64,000 nt of DNA from Oculatella sp. LEGE 06141 (GCF_015207605.1 NZ_JADEWO010000006.1:124001-188000); one strand, 5' to 3'; positions 27,640 to 37,488 are shown, counted from the first letter of the stretch. Notes: a model not told the origin generated them from the letters alone. Made by a program: numbers and translations.

Positions 27640-29538
27640 TTAACTGTCTTGATTGATGCCCATTTTTTGCTTGAGCTTAAACCACTGTGTTCTTAATTGC
27701 CAAAACTTACTGCTTTCCATGGCGGCGATCGCCTCCTGAGCGGCTTGAAGTTGAAGCTGCGATCGCTTCATTTCGACCCGTAATCGTTTGACGTCAGTCT
27801 GCAAGTCTAAATAATCAACTTGGGCGTGATACGCCAGTTGAGTTTGCTTTCCTGGTGCAATGTCTTGCCGTTTCAACATTGTTTTGAGATCAGAGATTTC
27901 ATTCTCCCAAATGTGTTTTTGAGCTTCATTCTGGTAAGGTTTGTGCTGGCATTCGCAGGTTACTTCATAACTAAAAACAAACTTGGCGATCGCAGCAAAG
28001 TATAGCAATAAATAGAGTTCATCCGTGAGCGCCAGTTGCGGATCGTGGGGATTGAGTTGTTGGATCAGGGCACTTCGTGCCACAAAGCTATTTGAAGCAA
28101 TCAATGAATTTAGCGATAGCAGGTCGCTCCATTCAAAACACTGAAACTGGTTCAGTCGCACGGGTTCCCTGATGGATTTAGCCTTGGATTCGTCTACCAT
28201 GACTCGATGAATGGCTCCAGAGTAGGCCACTCCGGCATCGGGGAATTGATGCAAAAGCTGGCTCAACCAATGCAGGTGATTGGGGAAGAGTACCTCGCCG
28301 CTGTGCAGAATCGAAAAATAGTCGGACTGGACGGCCTTAAGCGCCTGCCAAAGTTCACGGCTGCGGTAGCCAGACGGCTCACTCTCTAGTACGTCTATCG
28401 CAAGGGTGCGGTCATAGGGCTTGAGTTGAGCCACCAGCGACGAATCGACTCTAGCACCGCTGATCATTACAGAAACGGGCGAATGGGTTTGGGCAACAAT
28501 GCTGTCTAACGTGCGCTGCAACGCCTGTTCGTTGTCATTGGCTCTAACGATGATTTGCACATCGGCATGGTGCGGCTCCTTAGCCCCAGCCGCCACCGGG
28601 TAAAACCCTTTTTCGCGAACCAGAGCCTCATGCTGAGCCGCAATGCCTTGCAGCAGTTGCTCCAGGCTGTAATTTTGCCAATAGATAGCGTGCGCTGTTT
28701 GAGACAGGGCTAAGGCCGCCTGAGGATGATGGCGTACCCACTCGACCCGTTGTGAAATCTGCTGAACCAGTTCAGCCACACTCAGATCAGCGTCAATATA
28801 TAACACCGAGTCGCCAAAGGTTTCCTTAATAAAGGAATGCTCGCTGCAAATGGCGATCGCCCCAGAAGCCACAATTTCAAAAATCCGCATGGAGGGAATG
28901 CCCGTCTGGCGGTGCTGCTCCTTATGCAAACACAGCCCAATTCCGGCTCGGTTCAGCGTCTCCAGTACGCTCACCCCATCACAGGGCAACGTTCCCCGAT
29001 AGGACTGCTGGAGGTATTGCCAACCGCTCGGTTCGCCATAAATTTCCATGTAGTCCTGAGCATCTAACCCGGCAAATAGCTGTTGAAACCGAGAGCCGTC
29101 CCAGTTAACCCCGAAATAAACCAGACGCGGATCATCCAGTAGCGGCGCATGATAGGGAACCCGATGGCAACTGGTATAAAACGGAGCCATCAAATAGCGC
29201 TTAGGGGTGGTATACAACAAATGGTGAAGCCAGCGGTGAATGGTGCCAGAGGACACTAAATAGCCGTCATAGCTCAAGATGTTTTTGACGTATTTTTCTT
29301 CTTTTTCGAAGAATTCGGGCGGGTTCCACATGCAGCCATAGGTAGGATAGGCCGTGAGTTTGGCTGCCTGATGGTGCAGCGAAATCACAAAATCGGGCGC
29401 AAATGGCTTAATCTCATCGGCGCAGCCAACTTCAGCCGCATCCCAACCAATAGCGTTAGCTGCCAAATAAATTCTGCGAGAAAGCTCTGTTTCGGCAACA
29501 CACTTTCTCTTAAACGGATTGTGGATCGCAACTCTCAT
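27640..29538 (-). CDS. Paralogous GT-B/GT2 protein with a degenerate GT2 site
   Basis: 632 residues, colinear with its downstream neighbour from which 16 bases separate it. The GT-B-like domain (1-305) keeps YPTYGCMWNPPEFF, VNWDGSRF and SMRIFEIVASGAIAICSEH. The GT2 domain (325-560) has HSGE at 412-415 where the neighbour has DDDD, so the metal-nucleotide site is lost. The tail again has a coiled coil and SKFWQLRTQWFKLKQ (610-624). I infer that the first domain is active and the second serves binding or structure. Confidence 0.87.
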   Translation of the reverse strand: MRVAIHNPFKRKCVAETELSRRIYLAANAIGWDAAEVGCADEIKPFAPDFVISLHHQAAKLTAYPTYGCMWNPPEFFEKEEKYVKNILSYDGYLVSSGTIHRWLHHLLYTTPKRYLMAPFYTSCHRVPYHAPLLDDPRLVYFGVNWDGSRFQQLFAGLDAQDYMEIYGEPSGWQYLQQSYRGTLPCDGVSVLETLNRAGIGLCLHKEQHRQTGIPSMRIFEIVASGAIAICSEHSFIKETFGDSVLYIDADLSVAELVQQISQRVEWVRHHPQAALALSQTAHAIYWQNYSLEQLLQGIAAQHEALVREKGFYPVAAGAKEPHHADVQIIVRANDNEQALQRTLDSIVAQTHSPVSVMISGARVDSSLVAQLKPYDRTLAIDVLESEPSGYRSRELWQALKAVQSDYFSILHSGEVLFPNHLHWLSQLLHQFPDAGVAYSGAIHRVMVDESKAKSIREPVRLNQFQCFEWSDLLSLNSLIASNSFVARSALIQQLNPHDPQLALTDELYLLLYFAAIAKFVFSYEVTCECQHKPYQNEAQKHIWENEISDLKTMLKRQDIAPGKQTQLAYHAQVDYLDLQTDVKRLRVEMKRSQLQLQAAQEAIAAMESSKFWQLRTQWFKLKQKMGINQDS

Positions 29539-29594
29539 GAGTGGTCAATGTATCATGTTTGGGCGATCGAATCGTTCTTCGAGTCCAGGCGATC

Positions 29595-30890
29595 TCAGCG
29601 GTAAGGGTCTAATGCCGTTAGATGAGTCAGGTAATTCATCCAGCGATCGCCCTGGGCTTTGAACGTAAACTCCGCTTCCACCATCGCTCTACCCGCCGCT
29701 CCAAAGGCTTGGCGCTTGGCCGGATTTTGTCTAAAAAATTCAATCTCTTGCAGCAGAGCCTCCGCCGTAGTTTGGTTGGCAAGGCGAGCATTGAGGTTAT
29801 GTCGCGCCACTTCGGGAATGCCGTCCAAATTGAATGCAACAACGGGCAAGGCGCAGGCTGCCGCTTCGCAAAAGGTTTGTCCAAACGCCTCCTCCAAGGA
29901 GGTGCCCACAAAAATATCTGCCGCGCTGTACACCAGCGGCATCTTGCGATAGTCTCGCAGCAATCCGGTGCCGCGAATGCCAGTTTGCGCTTGTGAGGTG
30001 GCTCCAAAGGCCAGAAAATACACCTCATCTTTCAACGTTTGAACCACTTGATTGAACAGATGGCCACCCTTGCGATAATCGCTGACGTTAACGGCTCCAC
30101 CTAAAATCACAAAGCTGTCTTGAGGAATGCCTAACAGACGACGCGCCAGGGATTTGTCTATGGGTTTAAATAGCTGCTCGTCCAGGCCGTAATAGACACA
30201 GTCCGCATGGGTTAGCCCTCGCAGCGATCGCCGAGCCATCTCCAGAGTCCATTGGCTATTTGCGGCGATCGGTATCCCCGCCTGACCGCAGAAAATTTGC
30301 CGACGCAGCACCCATTCATCAAAAATTTTGTCGGGTTCTAACTTAGGATACTGGTTCCAGGTGGGGCAGGTGTCGTTACACCCCATCTCGTACAAATTGC
30401 AGCCTCCCGTATAGGCACAGCGTCCGGTGACGAGGTAGCAATCGTGCATAAAGGCAACGACAGCACAGCCCAACGCTTGCAGGGCAGGCAGCAGGCGCAG
30501 CGACCAATGAGCCGCATGCAGGTTGCCAAGGATGATTACATCTGGATTCCTCAGCCTGGCTTCCAGGGCGATCGTTCCAATGATGCACTCCTGGCTAATA
30601 CCCTGGTCGGAATGCAGATAGGGCAGGCTGGTCATGCCTAACCACGTGCCAGATGCCCCAGCAGGGGTAGGGTCAATGGCTCCTTCTGTATCCCCTTGTA
30701 CCCAGCTCAGGGCGCAGACTTCGTGCCCCATCACCAGGAAGGATTGCACCTGCCGCAGAAGCGCAATTCCCGCACCATACTGAAAGCCCAAATCGTTGAT
30801 GAAGAGAACTCGCAGCGTTTCGTGATGCTGGAGTTTAGTCTTGATGGTTTGATAGCTAGACGGTTGAGCGGTGAGAGGTGCAAGTTGCAT
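29595..30890 (-). CDS. GT4 glycosyltransferase with a Cys cluster
   Basis: GT-B fold transferase of 431 residues. The N-terminal domain starts LRVLFINDLGFQYGAGIALL. A cysteine-rich segment, HDCYLVTGRCAYTGGC followed by GCNDTCP, lies at about 165-195. The C-terminal donor domain has LGGAVNVSDYRKGG, VGTSLEEAFGQTFCEAAACA (the Glu-x7-Glu site) and VAFNLDGIPEVARH. The HDxW/TGxC cluster occurs in many WcaC-like GT4 enzymes; its role is not known to me. The next gene upstream has a matching cluster. Acceptor and donor unknown. Confidence 0.9.
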   Translation of the reverse strand: MQLAPLTAQPSSYQTIKTKLQHHETLRVLFINDLGFQYGAGIALLRQVQSFLVMGHEVCALSWVQGDTEGAIDPTPAGASGTWLGMTSLPYLHSDQGISQECIIGTIALEARLRNPDVIILGNLHAAHWSLRLLPALQALGCAVVAFMHDCYLVTGRCAYTGGCNLYEMGCNDTCPTWNQYPKLEPDKIFDEWVLRRQIFCGQAGIPIAANSQWTLEMARRSLRGLTHADCVYYGLDEQLFKPIDKSLARRLLGIPQDSFVILGGAVNVSDYRKGGHLFNQVVQTLKDEVYFLAFGATSQAQTGIRGTGLLRDYRKMPLVYSAADIFVGTSLEEAFGQTFCEAAACALPVVAFNLDGIPEVARHNLNARLANQTTAEALLQEIEFFRQNPAKRQAFGAAGRAMVEAEFTFKAQGDRWMNYLTHLTALDPYR

Positions 30891-30930
30891 GGGGCATTGT
30901 GCTAGAAATCTGCTTGTTCAATAGCAATGT

Positions 30931-33900
30931 CTACGATTTTAGTTGTAAGACCTGATTTTGAAACTGATCTCGAACTTGCTTCAGTTCTGGTAAGTAGGGA
31001 ATGTCGTTCCCGTACGTCTTTTGCTGTGGATGCACACGGTAAAGGGCTAATGGATCTGGAATATGAGCGATCGTCGCTTCCTGATACGCCATTCGCAACC
31101 AGAGTTCGTAATCCATGCTGTAGAAGAGTTCTTCATTCAAACCAGCACCAGACCGTTCCCAGAGATCTCTTGTCCAGAAAACTTCGGGTTGATAGAAAAA
31201 TTCGCCTTTTTGCCAGCAGTCATCCAAATTGAGCAGCCGATCGAGCGGTAAGGGCACAACGTTTCCAATCGGCATGGCGCTGTGATGGGTCTTGAAGGGT
31301 GCAAGTTTATGGTCTTCAATCAGTTGGCAACCGCCAGACACCATATCTGCCCCGTAGGTATCAAAGGCGATCGCCACTCGAAATAGGGTATCTGGCAAGT
31401 AGCGATCGTCACTGTTGAGCCATGCCAAAATATCGCCTGTGGCTAGCTTGAAACCTTTATTTAAGGCGTTAGACTGCCCCTCATCCGGCTCACTGATGCA
31501 GTACGTTAATTCGTGGCGATATCGGTCTAAGATAGCTGATGTTTGATCGGTGGAACCGCCATCCAGAACGATATATTCCAGGTTGGGATATCCTTGCAGC
31601 AACACCGAGCGGATTGTTTCTTCAATGTAATGACCTTGATTGAGAGAAACCGTCACCACCGAGATTTTAGGCCAGGGCTTGCCGGAAGGTAAGGTAGCCG
31701 GAACCGTTGGAGCTGGATAGTTCCACGGCCAGCGATGATGGTTTTCTGCGAGTGGAACTTGCCAAAATGGATCGATCCAATCCTTCGGTGGAGATTGATA
31801 AAGACGGAATCCTTCAATGCTGCTATCGGTGGTTCCCCACTCGCTGAGGAACTCGCTGGAGTTGGGTGCTGCCGCTTCATTGTTGCTCACCAGCAGCTTA
31901 GTTTCTGCCGACAATCGCCCCTTCAATAAAATTAGAGTTTCTGCTGGGATATCCTGATTGAGGTAAAGGGTATCAAATTCCCTGAGGCTGCTTCTGTTTG
32001 TGGCTATCATCCATTGGGGCAATTCTGTTGCGATCGCTTCAAACCCTTTACCTTTAAGCCATTGGCTCGTCTTGCATTCCACACATATGATGTGCCGTTC
32101 CTGTTGCGCCAAAGACTGCAACAACGGCAGCAGGGATGGTGGAGGATTAATGCAAAGGATGCGATGAGTATCAACCGTGAGGTTAGAGAAAAAATCTAAA
32201 TGTGTAGAAGCATTGCTCGAGTTCACTTCAATCCCCACGCCTCGCGCGACCACCAGCGCTTCAATCTCAGGCGACTCCATATCAATGGCTGAGGGTTCTT
32301 TAGTCTCTACCGTTTGAGGTGCGGCTGTCTGAGTTGGGCGAGTGTGCTGGGGATTTTGCTGTTTAGCTGGAGTAACAACCTGAGTAGCCTTAGCTTGTGA
32401 AATGGTTGCAGGTGTCCAGCGATCGCGAAACAACAGGTTATAAACCGGAACGAAGCGATCGTGGCGTTGATAGACAAAATCGTACAACTTCAGCTTCCGC
32501 AGGCTGGTTTTGAACAGTTGCCGGAGTGCCGCTTTGCCCGTTGATAAGTTAGCAACCTCTTGTTCTAGCTGATGAACAGAGCGAGAAATCTGCTTGTTTT
32601 GTCGAGTCAGTTTTCGATTGGCCTGGTTGAGCTGCTTAATCTGATGTCTCAGGTATTGGTTAACTTGATACATCTCGTTATTTAGCCGCGATCGTACTAC
32701 TTCTACCGACTGAAGCTGCTCTTTAAGCCGATGAACAAGGTGCTGTTCTCTGACTAGATCTGCTTCTAATGTGGTAGAAGATTGCTGCGCCTGCTGTAGC
32801 TGTTCCCCCAATTTGGCTTGAGCATATTGAGAATCAGCCTGGGTTTGCTCAAGTTGCGCTTGGGTTTGCTCAAGTTGCGCTTGGGTTCGCTCAAGTTGCG
32901 CTTGGGTTTGCTGTAATTCAATCACAACTGATTTAACGGCAACGCGATCGAACACGCGATCGAACCCTGTACCCAATGACATCTCGATGGAAGCAGGTAG
33001 TACATCAGGCTTTATGTCTGACATAGACGAGTCTCCGTGATTAACTTCGTTAGCCGACGGTTTAGCGGTTGCCGCTATCCTGACAAACTGTTGTCTTTTA
33101 TCATGTAACTCCCGATACAGTGCCAAATATCGCTCAGCTTGAATGGACATCGTATATCCTGCCTCAATCACGCTGCGGCAGGCTTGCCCCATCTGTTCAC
33201 GGCGATCGGCCTGGAAGATAGTGTCTAAGATCGCCTTCGCCAATTGATGAGTGTCGCCCAAGGGCACTAACCGACCTGTTACGCCATCTTTAATGAGATC
33301 GGGTATTCCTCCAGTATCAAAACCAATAACAGGTGTGCCGCAACTCATAGCTTCTAGCATAGTATTGGGCAGATTATCTTCCAGTGAAGGCAAGATAAAC
33401 ACATCCGCCGCAGAATAAACCTCGCTCAGTTGTTGATCCGATTCGATGTTGCCGAGCGATCGCACCGGAACAGCTAGCGCTTTCAATAGACTGCTAGGAT
33501 ATCCAAAACATAGAAGTTCTAGCTTGGTACCTGAGATAAGTTGACGGAACTCAGAGTGATTTAAGCAATACTGAATTGCTTGAATTAATTCCACAAATCC
33601 TTTTCTTGCTTCATCACCATTTCCAGCTCCAAATAGAAGAGTAATTGTATCTGGATGAATGCCAATTGCCTGCTTAGCTTGCTGCTTTGGCGACGGCACA
33701 AAAACATCAGCTTCTAGCCCATAAGGAATGACATCAACTCGCTTATCTTTGAAGAGTTGGCTACTTTTAGCACAATGAGCTAGCCACTGACTGGGTGTAA
33801 CAATTGTCAAATTAGCCTCAGCCAGACATTTTAGTTTATCTTCTAAAATGGCGGCTGCCAAATTGCATGGATCATGAGCAAGTTGTGGACAATTGGAGCA

Positions 33901-34365
33901 GTCCTTTGTGTATTTATAGCAACCTGCAGAGTAATGGCAACCTCCGGTAAATGCCCACATATCATGGAGCGTCCAAACAATTGGTTTACCCAGCGCAAAA
34001 AGCTTTTGCAAAGTAATGGGAGATTGAGATAAAGCAACCCAATGCAGATTAATTACATCCGCATCAGCGATTTCAGAACGCTGACTTAAATCATATCCTG
34101 GATAAGGCAGCGAAAATAAAGTATTAGAAAGATAGGTTCTATTAGCATTAATATAGTGCGCCTGAATTGCAACTAAACTAGTTTCTCTGTAATCGCTTTG
34201 CGAAGATCGAATATAAACCTGTTTAACAGTTTCATCTGATGAAACTTTATATCGAGAGAGCATTGTAGACTCTTGCCCAACTTGAATCAACCCTTGATGC
34301 AAGCGGTAAGCTGCTCTTGCTGCTCCTCCTTGAATATCGTAAGTATTAATTTGAACAATTTTCAT
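30931..34365 (-). CDS. Giant GT4-coiled-coil-GT2 glycosyltransferase
   Basis: 1144 residues in four parts. A GT4 domain (about 1-415) has INTYDIQGGAARAAYRLH, the Cys cluster HDMWAFTGGCHYSAGC, and LPSLEDNLPNTMLEAMSCG. A coiled coil (about 480-615) contains the heptad repeat QTQAQLE encoded by a 21-base tandem repeat. An unassigned alpha/beta segment (about 730-830) has alternating strands that resemble a methyltransferase core without its glycine motif. A GT2 domain (899-1144) has ISVVTVSLNQGHYIEETI and the acidic site NSDD at about 984-987. It is probably bifunctional, with the coiled coil holding a dimer or complex. Confidence 0.9.
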   Translation of the reverse strand: MKIVQINTYDIQGGAARAAYRLHQGLIQVGQESTMLSRYKVSSDETVKQVYIRSSQSDYRETSLVAIQAHYINANRTYLSNTLFSLPYPGYDLSQRSEIADADVINLHWVALSQSPITLQKLFALGKPIVWTLHDMWAFTGGCHYSAGCYKYTKDCSNCPQLAHDPCNLAAAILEDKLKCLAEANLTIVTPSQWLAHCAKSSQLFKDKRVDVIPYGLEADVFVPSPKQQAKQAIGIHPDTITLLFGAGNGDEARKGFVELIQAIQYCLNHSEFRQLISGTKLELLCFGYPSSLLKALAVPVRSLGNIESDQQLSEVYSAADVFILPSLEDNLPNTMLEAMSCGTPVIGFDTGGIPDLIKDGVTGRLVPLGDTHQLAKAILDTIFQADRREQMGQACRSVIEAGYTMSIQAERYLALYRELHDKRQQFVRIAATAKPSANEVNHGDSSMSDIKPDVLPASIEMSLGTGFDRVFDRVAVKSVVIELQQTQAQLERTQAQLEQTQAQLEQTQADSQYAQAKLGEQLQQAQQSSTTLEADLVREQHLVHRLKEQLQSVEVVRSRLNNEMYQVNQYLRHQIKQLNQANRKLTRQNKQISRSVHQLEQEVANLSTGKAALRQLFKTSLRKLKLYDFVYQRHDRFVPVYNLLFRDRWTPATISQAKATQVVTPAKQQNPQHTRPTQTAAPQTVETKEPSAIDMESPEIEALVVARGVGIEVNSSNASTHLDFFSNLTVDTHRILCINPPPSLLPLLQSLAQQERHIICVECKTSQWLKGKGFEAIATELPQWMIATNRSSLREFDTLYLNQDIPAETLILLKGRLSAETKLLVSNNEAAAPNSSEFLSEWGTTDSSIEGFRLYQSPPKDWIDPFWQVPLAENHHRWPWNYPAPTVPATLPSGKPWPKISVVTVSLNQGHYIEETIRSVLLQGYPNLEYIVLDGGSTDQTSAILDRYRHELTYCISEPDEGQSNALNKGFKLATGDILAWLNSDDRYLPDTLFRVAIAFDTYGADMVSGGCQLIEDHKLAPFKTHHSAMPIGNVVPLPLDRLLNLDDCWQKGEFFYQPEVFWTRDLWERSGAGLNEELFYSMDYELWLRMAYQEATIAHIPDPLALYRVHPQQKTYGNDIPYLPELKQVRDQFQNQVLQLKS
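32841..32903. repeat. 21-base tandem repeat, three units
   Basis: Unit GGGTTTGCTCAAGTTGCGCT plus T, at 32841-32861, 32862-32882 and 32883-32903 (the third differs by one base), and then decays. Read on the minus strand it encodes seven residues, QAQLEQT, exactly one coiled-coil heptad, so gain or loss of units would lengthen or shorten the coil in frame. Confidence 0.85.
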
Positions 34366-34431
34366 TTAACCAAATACAATAAAGTTGAGAAGCTTTTTGA
34401 GGCTAAAAACTTTTGAATAAGCAATATAATT

Positions 34432-35673
34432 CTATTCAAGCTTAAGAAACACCACATATAAAGTGTGCCCGGTAATCAAAGATCTTACAAATGCCGATCG
34501 ATGCAAAATAGGTTTCACAACACGATGAAGCATTCTAGACATTAAGGTTTGCAAAGGATGATGTTCTGACAATCTTGATTCCTGGATTTCGATGTACCAG
34601 TCTACGTGATAACTGGCCAAAGGCTCAACGCGAAAGCGTTCAATCTTTAAAGGAAACAGTGAGGGCAAACTCTTGAAGGTTCTATGGCACCACTGGGTAA
34701 TGTGATGAGGAGGTTGATCAAGTAAATTTTTTTGATAGTGTTTTGGAAACGATTCAAAGTTGGGAACCGCAAGAATTAGCTTTCCTCCTGGTTTTAAGAG
34801 CTGAATAGATGCTTCTAAAAAACCTTTGGGGTCAGAAACATGCTCTAAAACCTGAAAACTGCATACAGCATCAAAATGACCCGCTTGCTGCTGTGCAAAG
34901 TCATATAGATCAAACTGCTCCACTGGAATGTTTCGCTCATGGGCATACTGTAAGGCACTTTGATTCAGTTCTATACCTTGAGCATCTATTCCCATGTCTC
35001 CACGAAGTCGTTCAATAAAGGTGCCTCGCCCTGCACCAATTTCTAAAATATATTGACAACCCTGCAAATCCTGAATTGCTACATCATGCTCCCATTTATG
35101 AGGCATGTAATACCAATCGAATTTCTCAAGTTGTTCATAGAGTTGACTAGAACCAGCAACATCTAAGGGTAAGAAAAATCTCAGCTTGGTTTGATTACAT
35201 TGGTAAAGGTAGACCACTTTATGGCCTTTCAGTTCATCAGTGATATCAATCCGAAGATTCGTGTTCCAATCATCAATGAGTTTAGTTGTTTCGATTTTTT
35301 TGAGAAGAGTAATGTCACGCGTGTTTGTAAGAAGACTAATCGCCTCAGGCTTGGATTGTAATTCAGCCATACTTCTCTCTCTATGAGAGCTTTCAGATGG
35401 CACAGTCATTGAGATAAAGAACTTAAGTGACTTTTTGAATTGCAGCCATCTTTGCCGTATTTTCCAAAACTTACTAGATTGAATAGCAACAACTTTTGCT
35501 CTAGCTTGTTTAAGCTTAATGTGAAATTCCCTGCACTGAGTACGCGCTTGTTTCAGTTCTTGCTGAGTATGTTGAAGTTGAGACTGAAGTTGCTGCACTT
35601 GTAATTCACAGTGCTGAAGCTGAGTGCGTAATTGACGCACCTCAGCTTGTAACTCGGAGATAATTTCACTCAT
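34432..35673 (-). CDS. Coiled-coil SAM methyltransferase with SKFW module
   Basis: 413 residues. Residues 1-62 are a glutamine-rich coiled coil (QLQHCELQVQQLQSQLQHTQ). Residues 67-85 repeat the SKFWKIRQRWLQFKKSLKF module found at the C-termini of two neighbours. Residues 205-320 are a class I methyltransferase: YILEIGAGRGTF (motif I), AQGIELNQSALQYA, FDAVCSFQVLEHVSDP and LKPGGKLILAVPN. It probably methylates a sugar of the glycan made by this cluster, perhaps at the chain end. The module placement suggests it docks with the glycosyltransferases. Confidence 0.88.
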   Translation of the reverse strand: MSEIISELQAEVRQLRTQLQHCELQVQQLQSQLQHTQQELKQARTQCREFHIKLKQARAKVVAIQSSKFWKIRQRWLQFKKSLKFFISMTVPSESSHRERSMAELQSKPEAISLLTNTRDITLLKKIETTKLIDDWNTNLRIDITDELKGHKVVYLYQCNQTKLRFFLPLDVAGSSQLYEQLEKFDWYYMPHKWEHDVAIQDLQGCQYILEIGAGRGTFIERLRGDMGIDAQGIELNQSALQYAHERNIPVEQFDLYDFAQQQAGHFDAVCSFQVLEHVSDPKGFLEASIQLLKPGGKLILAVPNFESFPKHYQKNLLDQPPHHITQWCHRTFKSLPSLFPLKIERFRVEPLASYHVDWYIEIQESRLSEHHPLQTLMSRMLHRVVKPILHRSAFVRSLITGHTLYVVFLKLE

Positions 35674-35731
35674 TTCAGCGCAAGCTCATTGTACTGACCT
35701 CACATTTGCTCATCCTACTACCTAAGTAACA

Positions 35732-37405
35732 CTATAGATTTTGACGTAAAGTTCTTCTTCGACACTCATAAGTATATTCATCAACTGTTTGGCTACCGCG
35801 AAAAGCTGCTACCTGTTCACACTCAAACGATCGTTCAGAAAGAAACTTTCCTACAGATTGACCAAAAAACTTTTGAGCTACGGCATCTTCGAAACTATCA
35901 TTTGCAGAATTCAGTAAACTAATATTTCCTTCTTTAGGAAACCCTTGAAGAGGTACGGCCCAAGTCGTCACTATAATTCTGCGAGGGCATTTCGCTGAAC
36001 CTGAAACAGCGCTATCATTTGTGGGGTTTTCCGAATTATTAGCATCTACCTCGCAATTCTTGTCAGCTAAACTCCAAATTGGAACGAATTTATAACTCCA
36101 ATCAGATAGGGTAGCGATCGCTAAGGAAGAACCACCAGGATAGTCATACACGGTGGGTTTCTTTAACTTTGAATCCTTATGTAATTGTTGAATAACTTCA
36201 AGCTGTGCCATTGGAAAGGAGAATACACCTGTTATATCTTTATAAACTGCTGATAAACCAAAGAACGAGTGAGTTGCTAAGATTGCAATACTAGCAAGAG
36301 TGAATATGGGTTGCAAGCCTCTATTAAGTCTATATTGTCTTTGTTCGCTCTCTAAATTTTGAGACTTTGTTTCCTGATTATCTGTGTGACAAGAAAGAAC
36401 TAAAGCCAAAAGACAAATAAATGGCCAAACTACATATCCAGTATGTCTGAAGTTTCCCAAAGGATATTTAATAGTTAATACAGCAACACCTAACAGACCA
36501 CCAAATCCACAGGCAACTGTCAGAAGAGAATCAAACTTGTACAACCTTATAATTGCCATCGCAATTAAAGCCAATAATAGTATGGTAAATATCAAATTGA
36601 TGGCAGTAAAATGAATAGCAAAGGATTGATTCCACCAAGTTTGATTAGTAGTAAAAGGTAGCCAGGCAGACACAATGGATTTCAGAAAAGTACTGGAATA
36701 CTCACTAATTGAGAGTCTTTCTTGAAATTCATATCCCTTAGAAGCTTCAGAGCGAAAATGATAGTAGTAAAATGCGATTGGATAGCTTGCCGTAATCGCA
36801 CCAAGCCTCATCCAGTAGCGTTTGACAAGGCAGTAAATTAGTAGAGGAACAGAAAATATCAGACTGAGCAAATGCGTTAAAGGAAACAGAAAGCAAGCCA
36901 ATGCACCCCATATACTAACTTCTTTTCTAGAAGTTAATCCCTTGAAAATTGTAAGGAGCAAAATTAGTGCAAGAAGATAACAGCGTGATATTGTTCCATA
37001 CTCAAACACACAATAGTAAGAGAGTAAGAACAAAGCGCTGAATGGAAATCTAATCCACTTTATTGTCAAATAAGCCAAAAACGCATACTGTAAAAAAGTT
37101 AGAAACTTGACTGTGTAGGCAATGTCAAATCCCAATACTCTATGTCCAATATTAAACATAGGGTATAAAAGAACATAATATGGGGGTAAGTGTAAGTCCC
37201 CTCTAAAAGACTCCATCAAAGCCCAAAGATTCCATCCATAAAGATAGACTCTAAATATAGGCTCGGCTTCATCTTGCCATATTTCATGAGTTATTAAACT
37301 AATAGCAACAAATAAAATAGCAAAAAGAAAGGTTAGTAGTTGTAGGTTTTTAGCACCCGTTAAAAACCTATTTTCTTTAGATTTATGGAGTTCACCTTTA
37401 ATCAT
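35732..37405 (-). CDS. GT-C-like integral membrane protein
   Basis: 557 residues with about ten hydrophobic segments up to residue 400 and a soluble C-terminal part (about 420-557). The first outer loop carries WQDEAEPIFR, the acidic pair expected in GT-C transferases that use lipid-phosphate sugars (PMT/ArnT type). No family name can be fixed by eye. The coding sequence is distinctly AT-rich with many Lys/Ile/Tyr codons, unlike the flanking regions. It probably adds a sugar on the outer face of the membrane. Confidence 0.75.
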   Translation of the reverse strand: MIKGELHKSKENRFLTGAKNLQLLTFLFAILFVAISLITHEIWQDEAEPIFRVYLYGWNLWALMESFRGDLHLPPYYVLLYPMFNIGHRVLGFDIAYTVKFLTFLQYAFLAYLTIKWIRFPFSALFLLSYYCVFEYGTISRCYLLALILLLTIFKGLTSRKEVSIWGALACFLFPLTHLLSLIFSVPLLIYCLVKRYWMRLGAITASYPIAFYYYHFRSEASKGYEFQERLSISEYSSTFLKSIVSAWLPFTTNQTWWNQSFAIHFTAINLIFTILLLALIAMAIIRLYKFDSLLTVACGFGGLLGVAVLTIKYPLGNFRHTGYVVWPFICLLALVLSCHTDNQETKSQNLESEQRQYRLNRGLQPIFTLASIAILATHSFFGLSAVYKDITGVFSFPMAQLEVIQQLHKDSKLKKPTVYDYPGGSSLAIATLSDWSYKFVPIWSLADKNCEVDANNSENPTNDSAVSGSAKCPRRIIVTTWAVPLQGFPKEGNISLLNSANDSFEDAVAQKFFGQSVGKFLSERSFECEQVAAFRGSQTVDEYTYECRRRTLRQNL

Positions 37406-37488
37406 TGCCTGAAGCTCTTAAGGGAAGTTTAATGCTTTAAAGTGTAAACAGTCTCTTGCTTGATTAATTCTGCATGTTCGTTAGCATT

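Noticed and set aside
32841-32903. Tandem repeat considered as a CRISPR array
   Set aside because: Units are contiguous with no spacers and lie in frame inside a coiled-coil coding sequence.
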